A DNA stretch of 64,000 bases. It comes from Spinellus fusiger. Its lineage: Eukaryota > Mucoromycota > Mucoromycetes > Mucorales > Phycomycetaceae. This document shows, piece by piece, positions 37,808 to 47,614 of this stretch. The stretch lies in contig JALLLS010000094.1 in the NCBI GenBank assembly GCA_025094145.1, positions 1 through 64,000 on the forward strand. Direction: 5' to 3'. Positions within the stretch are counted from its first letter, which is position 1; the number at the start of each line of letters is the position of its first letter. A program made the position numbers and the translations under genes. The notes beneath the pieces were generated by a model. The model was not told the DNA's origin and did not search any database. It worked only from the letters and a program-made list of their open reading frames with translations.

Positions 37808-39563
37808 TTATTTTTTCAAAGACTCTTCCTGCTCAATAGCCCATTCTACTGCCTCTTCCACATGAGCACACACTGCGTCGGCAGGGTACATGGGAGAATT
37901 CTCGGGTCCATTGAATACGCCTGTACGTACTAGAATACTAGTCCATCCATACGCATTAGCACCCTTGATATCAGCAGCAGGATTGTCGCCCACAGCATAC
38001 ACACGGGGTTTTGCCGTGTTATTAGAATGACCAGATATCAATTGTTGCAAAACATGTTCTGCATAGGCATAGGTAGCGCCATGGGGTTTACCAAAAGAGG
38101 TAGAGCGTAATGTTTGTCCTGTCAATGTCTCATACAGACTCTCCAGTGCTACTTTGAAAGATCCTTGGGCCATACGAGATACAGGGAAATCAGTGCTCCA
38201 AATCTAACACATTCTATGAGTCATAATGTCGTATGTATGTATGTATGTATGTATGTATGTTTGTGTCGACATGTTTTGTTGTTGACTTACAATATCATTC
38301 TAATGATAAGGAGTGAGTAAGTATTTGTTGGTGGTTCTGTAGTAAAAAAGAAAGAGAAAAAGAAAAAGAAAAAGAAAAATCCATAGCTATAGACTTACAT
38401 TAGAGAAATAGATGGGCAGCTGCTGTGTAGTAAAGTCAGTCTTTTCTGTACCAAACACGCCCTTCTGAGCACAGAGAGCATCCAGCATGATTTGAAGATC
38501 ACGGCCCCCTATGATTCCCCCCCTCATAGAATAAGTAACCTGCACGGTCTATTTCTATTGACTTACAATCAATAGCATCATGGAGCATCATAACGGCATC
38601 AATGGGAGTCTTGGCAAGATCATGCTACTTTTAGGATAAGGAAAAAAGAAAAGAAAAAGAAGAAGAAAAGAGTAAGAGACTCCTCCTTCTAATACCTTGG
38701 GATGTAGCCATTCAGAAGCAGGACGAGAAAAGGGCCACACAGAAGGATTCCACTGCTGAACATCGTCTGGTGTGACTACATTAGCAAATCCATACCTATC
38801 GTATAGGTTAGATATGCATGTATTTCTAGTAAGCACACTCTGTTACTAGTGTCTTCTTTGTATGATTACCCTTTGGCGATATCATGACAAGAGCGTCCTT
38901 TTCCACCCACCACCAACACTTGTTTGTCTTTGTATTTCTCAGCCAAAAGTCGCATGGGAGAATGCGACAAAATCACTTGTTCAGGGCGGATCTAGAGTGT
39001 TAAAAGACACCATTCCACTGTTATGATGGATGTTGGGATAGATCCTATTCCCTTGTCTAGTACCACTCTACTACACTGCACTACCTCAACATCCAACATT
39101 TGGCTGATCTGCTGTGCCTTTTGGGCTTCAGTCACTCCACCGCCATTGGTAAGCAGTACAAAAGGAACATGTCTTTGGACAGATAGAGTTCTTGAGCCAC
39201 TTGCTGTTGTATTTGATGGAATTACCTTTTACTGCTGTTATCACCGTTCAACAGACGCAGTGCCCTTTTTTAGATAGCAGGTTGAGACGTGTTTCTTTCT
39301 CTTTCTCTTTTTTTATATTATTATTATTATTCTAGTTACCGTTTTGCCTGAGGGAGGGTGTTTTTACCCTAGAACATGGAAAGAAATAAGTCGTATGTTA
39401 TGTTATTCTATTGTCTTGTTCTAGGAGAAAAGGTCACCTTGATAAGAACACCGTCAATATCAAAGGCAAAGGCATAGTTGGGTACTGTAATACGCGTCCC
39501 ATAAGAACATACGCGTGTCCGTGGTGCGTTTCCAAGTAGTCTCTGTTGAAGGAGTCGAGACAT
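37808..39563 (-). CDS. HAD-superfamily (IIA) hydrolase, CECR5/HDHD5-like, probably mitochondrial
   Basis: Ten exons (minus): 39563-39438, 39368-39340, 39264-39226, 39172-39085, 38991-38870, 38795-38696, 38624-38567, 38508-38399, 38299-38291, 38203-37808. The sum of 1077 nt gives 358 aa. Motif I FAFDIDGVLIKG has both aspartates (about 35 and 37). Motif II is VPFVLLTNGGGVTE, motif III TSFGKPHG, and motif IV VYAVGDNPAADIKGA. Exon 9 is a 9-nt micro-exon encoding Asn-Asp-Ile, needed to make the conserved SNNDIIWSTDFP; reading through it would hit a stop. The first 30 residues are rich in Arg, Leu and Ser without acid residues, like a mitochondrial presequence; yeast and human relatives are mitochondrial. 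The substrate is unknown. Upstream frames begin with TTG, so the ATG at 39563 is used. Confidence 0.92.
38230..38261. repeat. GTAT tetranucleotide microsatellite in a HAD-gene intron
   Basis: Seven to eight GTAT units within the intron between the 9-nt exon and the last exon of the HAD gene. Confidence 0.85.
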
Positions 39564-39756
39564 GAGAGGGTTGGGAATGTCAAAAGTCAATGAATGAGAA
39601 GAGGGTGTCCTTGAGAAGAATGACGTCAAAACAAGGCTTCATTTTATGCCAAGGTACACTGAGGGTGCTATTGTGAGTCCCCGCTTTTAGTCTTTTTCTT
39701 CTTTCTTTTTATATTGATGTAAAGTGTATTTGGCAGTACTTTAGATAGCGTTCTCT

Positions 39757-39868
39757 CACTGTATTTCTCTATATCTCACTGTATCTCTCTACATCTCACT
39801 GTATTTCTCTCTACATCTCACTGTATTTCTCTCTACATCTCACTGTATTTCTCTCTACATTTCTCTCT
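39757..39868. repeat. 22-bp minisatellite
   Basis: About five tandem copies of a unit close to CACTGTATTTCTCTCTACAT plus CT, the first copies diverged. It lies between the 5' end of the HAD gene and the 3' end of ELF1. Confidence 0.85.
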
Positions 39869-39956
39869 CGCGCGCTGCTTAACCATACATCCACAAATGT
39901 ATTGAACTAGTCTATGTACAAAAGATCATAGGTGTAATAAGAATGCCCGTTTCTAT

Positions 39957-40688
39957 CTAATAATCGTCCTCTTCATCTTCATCAAAGGGATCCAACTGAT
40001 CATTCGAATAGGCTGCTGTAGAGGGTCGTGCACTCTCCTCTGCACTTTCTCTGCTTCTGTCAGACACTCTTACATTGCGTTTGCTCTTGTTCACATCTTC
40101 ACAGGCATCAATCCATGCTGAATATACGTCCACAGGCTCATCCAACACTAGAGAAGAATGAACAGCCTGTTCCTTGCAAGAAAGAGGGACATTAGGAGAC
40201 TTACCATTGATAGGACATTGCCAGGTAATATCACAGATCTTACAAGACAAATGACCCACTTTGTTTGTATGATCTCTAAGATACACATATACAACGACAG
40301 ATAAGAAAGAAGAACAAGCAAACCAACCCACAGACAGTTCCTTAAGCATACTCCACTCTTTCTTTGTCTTCCCTTTATATATATATGTGTGTGTGCTATA
40401 CCAACTTACAGTTTGACATCTACACTTTTCTCATGATTACAGAACAGGCAGTTGAATTGGACGTCCAGTTTATCCTTGAGCTTTTTCGCTACCTTTCTTT
40501 TTGCTTTACGTTTTCCCTATAAAAGAAGATAGATACATAAAAGATAGATAGAGATGGATAGACTCTCTGTCTGTCTGTCTGTCTGTCCTTTTGTTTTGTT
40601 TCTTTTCCTTTTGTTTTTGTCTTTGAACTGCACTCAAGACAAAAACAACCAAAAACAAACAAAAAACAGCCCTACTTCCACATACCAT
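39957..40688 (-). CDS. ELF1: Transcription elongation factor ELF1 (ELOF1) homologue
   Basis: Four exons (minus): 40688-40686, 40516-40410, 40275-40205, 40147-39957; 372 nt, 123 aa. The first coding exon is exactly the ATG. The N-terminus [19 protein letters not shown] is the family's basic tail. The zinc ribbon has two CxxC pairs, FNCLFC (Cys24, Cys27) and SCKIC (Cys48, Cys51). [14 protein letters not shown] is the diagnostic C-terminal signature. After it comes an acidic tail ending [11 protein letters not shown], longer than in the 83-aa human protein but like yeast Elf1. The protein associates with RNA polymerase II during elongation in the nucleus. Confidence 0.95.
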
Positions 40689-41340
40689 TTCTAGGTGTTA
40701 TTGAGTGTTGACTTGTTTTCTTGTTCAAGACACTTTTTATTAAGTATCTCTACGCAGTCACACGTCGCACTGAGAGGTCTGACTGAGAAAGACAGAATAG
40801 ATTACAAGGTCACTTTGCAGGAAATGAAAGAACAGACAAACAAATAAAACAAAAAGAGAAAAAAGACATCTAAACGAGCTACACACGACTATAGAATAGA
40901 AATAAAGAAAGACAGAAACACTATAGATCTACACTGGACTGTGCTATTTTCTTCTGTAGGGAGAGAAAAGAGGGGTTTTAAGAAAGGAAAACCTGGCCAA
41001 GGTGGGTCTTCCTGCCTGGCCTGTTTCTTCCTTGGGGAGGCGACAGTATCAAGGGAAGAGTGGTTTTTAATGTAGAATAGACAGTGAAAATGAAGAATGA
41101 AAGAAGAACAAGGAGATATAGATAAGAACAGTACAACAAGGCCGCTGTGCTGTGTTGTTCTTGTGGGATTGTATTCAGTGGCTGCTGATACTGCTGTAGA
41201 AAGACAATGAGTGTGTCTTTATGGGTGTTTTCTTTCTTCTTCTTTATAGATAAAGAACAACAACAGCAAAATACGCCTTTCTCACTCTCTTTTATATACA
41301 TACATTTAAGAGAGAGAAAATCATCATCATCAGCTCTCTC
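40689..41340. other. Upstream region of ELF1 up to Fanzor element A
   Basis: Promoter-side DNA of ELF1. A 107-aa minus-strand frame (40978-41301) is low-complexity and has no family resemblance, so it is not called as a gene. Confidence 0.4.
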
Positions 41341-41342
41341 TA

Positions 41343-43976
41343 CACACCAGGAGATTTTTCTGGCCTTTAAGCGATGATATCTTGCCTTTTATGGAAATAT
41401 GTTTAAAACGAAAGGTTTGTGGATATCAGAAATAATATTTCCTTTTGTGGATACCTCAATATCAAATTGTATTATCAGTAAAATATATTGTTTATGAATA
41501 AAATTGTTTATTATAATAATGTAGCTAATACTATAGTATGACTATAGCTACTACCCAAGTGCATTCCCTCATAGCAATAGAATCCACACCCTAAAATCTT
41601 TGTGCTTTATTCTTGGGAGATAGATAACTATGCTCAGGAGTATACCCTAGACAGTATAGAAGGAAGAAGACCACCTGAGACTGACTTGAGAAGAGTCTTC
41701 ACTTGCCTAATAACAATACAATGAGTGTCTTGTACATTAGAATAAGCCATAGCCCAGATGATGACACTGCTTACCTTTTTATCTCAAGAATAGCCTCTGG
41801 TAGTTTCTATCACTTCCTTCTATTGTCTCTCTTTGTTAATAATGGCACATTACCTTGCTCAGTTATGCTCATATTGAAGAGTACTCGATTGTTATACTGT
41901 GGGCTTATGGATAACACTATGTTAAACATCAAATGCAGTGATTGAGTTGCAATGTCAGGTTTACTTCTTCCTTTTATCCAACTTTATAGTGTTTAATTAC
42001 ACAGTCCATAGTCAATGTCAAGACAGATAGACAGTGAGAAGGTTCTTTTCAAACACATTAACCAACCAAAGAAATAATATGATTTCATTGTTCATATTTC
42101 CCTTTATATCCCAAAAGTATTCTGTTGCTATGAGACAAGAGACACACAGGACCTCTTAAGGCTGGTTACTCATACGGAAATTGATAAAAAAGAGAAGGGT
42201 ATGGAGTGACAGAAGGCAAACTAATGGTTGTAATAATATTAGTACCCTATGGGAATACAGAAAGAAAACAAGTCGAGAACAAGAAACAGCCAGTTGCTCA
42301 AGTCCTTAAAGCCTATCTTGTTTATACTCTAGGAAGCTGTTTGGATTCAAGTCTATTTTATTAAGAATGTAGATAATTACACTTTTTATATTAGTTTGGC
42401 ATTTCTTTCTTTGACTATGAATTTTACTATGAATTTTGCTATTTTGCTATTCTCAATTAATAGCTATGGCTTTCATAGAACATCCAAGCAGACTGGGAGG
42501 GGTAACTGTCCTATCCTACAGTGTGTATAATCTTGGTCCCGTATTTCAAGGCCATACAACTCAATAAAGTGATTTCATTGTAAATAAAGTTTATCTCTTC
42601 CCTTGAAACATACATAGGACAAGAGGAGGAAATCTATCTCTGAATTTACAGAGGTGTTATTATCGTATAGCTTTGATCCTTATAGCTTAAAAATATATAA
42701 AAGTAGCCTCAAGATCTATACTATGTAACTTTGTAAAATATATCCTTTATTCTGTAATAAAGGGCACTGTAGTTATCAACAGGGCCATTAGAGAGATAAA
42801 TGTATAGATGTTTGAGTCTCTAGCAGTGAAGACAAAATAGAGTATTAGTACAAAGGCTGGTCTAGGGAAATCAAAGAGGGTACATGAACAGGGACACAAC
42901 ACACGATTTGATCACAACGGGTAACTAGGCAACTGTTCTTTAAGGAATTCTTTTCTTTTTAAAATGTTGTTGTAGTCTGCATTACTTTGGTAGTTCTGAT
43001 TAAGCAAATGAATTGTGAAATTTAGTTTTGTTCTCTTCTGTTCGGATACTAATACATGTCAAACACACTGTCTGTTGTTCTTCATAACTTCTACCCTCTT
43101 TAACTTGTTTGTCTTTGTCTGGCATATAAACCAACAGTTGTGATCTGGTAAGTATTTGTGTATGTTTATTATGTCTTACATGTTAGTCAGTTTCTATTGT
43201 ATATTTTTTTACTATAGTAAACCCAGTGAATCCATTACAAAGGCAAGAAGGTGCCAGTGCAAGGGTAATACGACATACATAGAGAGTACATTAATACATC
43301 TCGAACTAATTATTCTTACTACTATTTTATTATTGAAAAGGGGTATTGGCACCTAAAATGATTGGGGTACGCTCCTACCAAGCTGCCAGCCATTGCCTAT
43401 GGCACAGGAATGAAAGGAAAGGATGCTGTCAAGTTCAAAGGCCATCGTGTTGGTTTGACAAGAATATTATATCAATCATTGAAAAAGAGACAAAAGAGTG
43501 GTGATCTTCTTCTGGTTGATGTCGATGAGTTCTTTACATCGAGGGTAAGCATGATTGACCTCTCACTCAATATAAAATGCTCTTTTAACAGTTACTCTGT
43601 TTTGTTTTCTTTTTTATTCTCAAGATCTGCCATACTTGCAACACAAATATCCTCACTGAGGTATTAGTGAATTTCAACACTATCCACGCTTGCCAAAGTT
43701 GCGGAATTGTTTAGAACAGAGATGTGAATGCATCAAAGGGTATCTATACAGTCACATAAGAATAGATATTCTTATTCGTATTCATATTATATATCGCCAC
43801 ATTGAAAGTGGTTTCCTATGGGATTCAGATATTTACAGGTAAATCTACATAATAATCTTTATTTAAAAAACTGACATGAATACATAATTTATTTTTGCTT
43901 TTCAACTCGACGTGTCATTTCTTAAACAATTGTAGTTTGACTATTTCCTTTTATATCCTAAAGACCTCCTGGTGTG
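41343..43976 (+). mobile_element. Fanzor-bearing transposable element, copy A (2.6 kb)
   Basis: The left end CACACCAGGAGATTTTTC and the right end (inverted: CACACCAGGAGGTCTTTAGG) form short terminal inverted repeats of about 11-18 bp. Both are flanked by TA (41341-41342 and 43977-43978), as for TA-targeting transposons. The interior up to about 42830 holds no readable gene. From about 42830 to the right end it is homologous to element B, and 43220-43759 contains a decayed Fanzor C-terminus. No transposase was recognised, so it is probably mobilised in trans or is long dead. It lies between the ELF1 start and the snurportin start, its right end about 195 bp from the latter. Confidence 0.72.
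43220..43759 (+). pseudogene. Fanzor (TnpB-like RNA-guided nuclease) C-terminal relic, copy A
   Basis: The plus-strand reading gives AYGTGMKGKDAVKFKGHRVG, then a DEFFTSR segment ending at 43544, a GT-AG intron 43545-43624, and ICHTCNT...CQSCGIV, followed by NRDVNASK. These are the Fanzor/TnpB order: DEF(R)TS motif, CxxC...CxxC zinc ribbon, and the RuvC-III aspartate in NRDVNA. Decay: the tryptophan before NRD is a TAG stop (43712-43714; TGG in copy B), R of FRTS is F, and the frame closes soon after at 43759. The N-terminal half is not recognisable. Family members cut DNA guided by an omega-RNA; this copy cannot make an active enzyme. Confidence 0.75.
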
Positions 43977-44171
43977 TAACGACTGCTGTTCTACACACAC
44001 TTCATTCCTGTCTCTTCTAATTTACAAGTCACAGAAGCAGTACAGTAGAAAGGAGCAAAGGAACAAAGAAAAAGAGTCACAGTCCCTAACCTACATGGCA
44101 CTGGCTCAGTTTCCACCTCTCCCTTTTCTTTCTTCCTCGTATTTCTTTGTCTTGACAGATTGGCTTGTATC

Positions 44172-44492
44172 ATGAGTGGTTTCTCTGGCTTTGTGTTTAA
44201 AGACCCCCACGCACCCAACCCACCTGCACCCATAAAGAAGGAGAAAGAGGACGCCATGGACTCATTATCAGAGCAGTTCCAACAGGCAGTCAGTACAGAC
44301 GATACACGAGAGAGTCATGAGTTCTTTGAGAGTCGACTTGAGACCTATCAAAAGCAGAGGACTCCACTATGTCACCGTAGTGTCGCTGAAACACAAGGCA
44401 TACGACGACAAAAGGCCCTTATGTTGCAGAAAAAGGCAAGAAAGAAAAGAATAAGAAAAGAATAAGTGAGTGTGTTTGTGTGTATGTTTTTT

Positions 44493-44542
<50 letters not shown>

Positions 44543-45674
44543 GTAGGTCAGAAATGAGAGAGTATCACAGTCAAGACTCAAGGCATTGGTGGGAATAAAA
44601 GATCCCGAAGAAGATGAGGAAGAAGAAGAGGAAGAAGAAGAACAAGTGCCTATCAACACTCACAAGAGAATGCGTGATTCGGATGATGAGCCCAAAGAAA
44701 ACAAAATCATGTGTATGGAGTATATGCCTAAAAACAAAAAGAAGAAGAAAGGATATAAGAAACCTGAACATTTCACGTAGGTCTTTTTTGCTGACTGTAG
44801 TGGGGACTTACTCTAGAGACAAAAAAAAAGAGATCTTGTCATGTATGCAGAAACAATGGAAGAGATTCCTAGTGATTTTACTATGCAATGGGTGTTTATT
44901 ATCTCTCCTGTTGGAAAGAGATGTCTTGTGACTACAGCCAAGGGTAAGTTAGTAGGGTGTGGTGAGTGGTATTGTTCCTCATCTAACGAGGGGTGGTATC
45001 TGTACAGGAGAGACGATTGTCCGTACAAGAAGTGGTAAGCAGCAGTGTTATTGTCTTTTTTTTGTTTTTAACCTGGTCCTAGGTCGTATTCTCACTCGAC
45101 TCCAGTCCAACTTACCCAGTGGCTCTCGGGACTCCAGATCCTCACCCACATCAGATTACTGTATTATGGACTGTATTTATGATGCTGATCGACACACTTA
45201 CCATGTCCTTGATATTCTCTGTTGGAAGGGCTATTCTATTGTAGACTGTGATACTGATTTTAGGTGAGAAAAGGTAGTGATGACTTGTGGCATTAACAAT
45301 AAAGACACTTTTGGCTACGCTCCATGCTGGATCCAAGTGAATTGGAAAGAACGACGACAAGAAACAGTGTTTATAAGTTCAAGGCACTCCAACCACTGTC
45401 TATGAGTGAATTGAGCCAGGTGGTCGATGGCCCTAATGCATATCTGAAGCAGGTATTAGATGAAGAGTACAAGGCAGATGGTCTATTGTTCTATCACAAG
45501 GAAACCCATTATACGCCTGGATCGACACCTCTTGTGTGTTGGGCTCCCTTGGATCGCATTGAGACACTGTTTGCCAAGGACAGTGCATTTGTAGACAGTT
45601 GCATCCATGCATCTATGAACGGTCCTGTGGTGGATGGTGCATTTGTAAATGGTGGTAGTATTGACTATGATTAG
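44172..45674 (+). CDS. Snurportin-1 (m3G-cap-binding nuclear import adaptor)
   Basis: Exons: 44172-44435, 44547-44776, 44819-44943, 45008-45034, 45083-45263, 45305-45674; 1197 nt, 398 aa. Snurportin carries capped U snRNPs into the nucleus by bridging the trimethylguanosine cap to importin beta. The N-terminal part, with basic IRRQKALMLQKK, corresponds to the importin-beta-binding region. Next comes an acidic low-complexity stretch of about 15 Glu/Asp. The cap-binding domain is clear: EIPSDFTMQWVFIISPVGKR, SDYCIMDCIYD, and further on GLLFYHKETHYTPGSTPLVC. The first intron appears to be GC-AG (donor AAG|GCAAGA at 44436); using the only nearby GT instead would require an in-frame TAA. The exon 2/3 acceptor is uncertain by 12 nt. 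An upstream frame beginning with TTG at 44160 was not used. Confidence 0.9.
44487..44540. repeat. TG dinucleotide microsatellite in snurportin intron 1
   Basis: A long (TG)n tract, with one TTTTTTTG interruption at its left, inside the proposed GC-AG intron. Confidence 0.9.
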
Positions 45675-45844
45675 AGGGTAGTATTGACTATGGTTAGAGG
45701 GTAGTATTGATGACAGTAAAGTGTATAGAAACAACATGCGATTCTTTTATTTATTTATTTATTTATTAATACTGCTGTTTGTCATTGAACAACAAACAGA
45801 ACTTATTGATCAATGTGGATGGACTCTGTCTGTATTAACACAGC
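45675..45844. other. Convergent 3' intergenic region
   Basis: 170 bp separates the stops of snurportin (+) and the cyclophilin (-). It contains a short duplication of GAGGGTAGTATTGA and a TTTA microsatellite (45747-45768). Confidence 0.6.
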
Positions 45845-46818
45845 TTAAAGTTCAACATGCTCAGCATTCTCAACAGGAAGAGCACCAGAATCAGCAATAA
45901 CAACATCTACCTTGGGCTTATCACGAGCACTGTTCATCTTCTATGAGTAAAGTTCTTTCTTTTTCTTTCTCTCTTATAGAGCTATGGAACTTACCCAGTG
46001 GGTGTGTTTTCAATCTTGGTGATGATGTCCATGCCTTCAATGACCTTGCCAAACACAACATGTCTACCATCCAACCAGTTGGTTTTGACAGTAGTAATGA
46101 AGAACTGAGATCCATTGGTATCCTTGCCAGCATTTGCCATGGAAAGAACGCCCTATAAATAACACTGTCAATTCATCATCTTATTTTTTTCTTTCTTTTT
46201 TTCTTTTTTCTTTTTTGTATCTATAAAAGAAAGTACTTACAGGTCCAGTGTGTCTCAACTTGAAGTTCTCATCAGCAAACTTCTCAGCTATTGTTTATTT
46301 TCTCGATAATGAGTCTCTCTTTCTCCATCATAGAATTCTCCTGTCTACCAGGGCCCCAGTCACTTACACTCAAAGATAGACTTTCCACCAGTACCATCAC
46401 CACGAGTAAAATCACCACCTTGGATCATAAAGGCCTTGATGACGCGGTGGAAACTAGAGCCCTTGTAACCAAAACCCTTTTCACCAGTAGCCAATGTCTT
46501 GAAGTTCTCTACTGTCTTGGGAACAGTCTATTCTCCCCTCTCTTTTATAAGTACATTTTCTCTCTCTCTCTCTTGATACGGATAGATAGATAGATAGACA
46601 TGCACTTACTCCACCATACAATCCAATCACAACACGACCCAAAGACTCATCTCCTTGCTTAATATCAAAGAAGACTATAACAAAGTAAGAGAAAAGGAGT
46701 CGCGTGTTTAGTTACCCTTGTCTGTCACCAAAGGACCCTTGGAGGCAGAGACAAATGCGGCTGTTGAGAGAACAGCAAGAAGAGCAACAAAAAGAACTCG
46801 AATATTAAAGTGGGCCAT
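45845..46818 (-). CDS. ER-resident cyclophilin (peptidyl-prolyl cis-trans isomerase, CypB-like)
   Basis: Six exons (minus): 46818-46716, 46674-46610, 46527-46368, 46287-46241, 46152-45995, 45929-45845; 618 nt, 205 aa. [20 protein letters not shown] is a signal peptide. The cyclophilin fold is complete: [37 protein letters not shown] (catalytic Arg and the FMxxQ motif), [20 protein letters not shown] and [12 protein letters not shown]. The C-terminus HVEL fits an HDEL/KDEL-like retrieval signal, so the protein is placed in the ER lumen, where it assists folding of secretory proteins and would be cyclosporin-sensitive (Trp in WLDGRH). The last acceptor (AACAG at 45930) was chosen because only it keeps the frame. 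Confidence 0.95.
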
Positions 46819-47614
46819 AATAAGAGACTTTGAAGAGTCTCTTCGTTAGAATTCACACTTTATATCTCTTCACTGAGTTTGAACTTTAATGGCCGTCTGA
46901 AATTGAAAGTCATTGAGTGTAGAAAGAAAGAGAAAAAAAAACCCTACCCCTACCCCTCTCTCTCTCTTTCTCTCTTTCAATGCATTGTAGAGATGAATTA
47001 AGAAAAAGAATGGACTCTTTTCGTTGGTTTATAAAAGAGAAGAATTGAGTGATTAACCAATAAGAAAGAATAAATAGAAAAGTTATAATAATAATAATAA
47101 TAATAAAGTGTCAATGGACTTGAGAATAGGAATCAAAGGATAAAATGGCTTAATAAAAACTATTGCACCAATAGAAGCATGGCAACAGTTGAGTATTCTC
47201 ATAGTCTGCCATCGGACTTGGTGCAATAGTAGATCATCTATCTTTATTCTTTTGTTTGTATTGATAACAGTGTGTGTGTGTGTGTGTAATCGGGAAAGGT
47301 TTTTTATCCATTGCCATGGTAACAAGTGGATGTCCTTGTGTAGCACTCTATGGGGTGGATGAGGAGTTGTCATGGAGACATAGAGATAAAAACTCACTGC
47401 ACATTTGTGATATAACTATTTTTAAAAGTCAGAGCACTAATAGGTGTTCTAGTGTCTTCAGCCCAGGCATCATCTTTAGCAGGGATAAGATTCTTATTCT
47501 CTACTGCTATGTATCTTGGAAAAGTGTATTTATTTTATAACAGAAGAAAAGAAATAGAGAAATAGAGAAATAGAGAAATAGAAGAATGGCACTTTACAAT
47601 GCCAATGACAAGGC
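46819..47614. other. Intergenic region between cyclophilin and EDE1-like genes
   Basis: Promoter of the cyclophilin on the left, 3' end of the EDE1-like gene on the right. Includes polypyrimidine/CT tracts (46950-46980), an AAT microsatellite (about 47085-47106) and a short TG tract (47270-47288). No gene seen. Confidence 0.45.

Noticed and set aside
40978..41301. 107-aa minus-strand frame upstream of ELF1
   Set aside because: Lysine/leucine/serine low complexity, no family signature, no sensible gene context.
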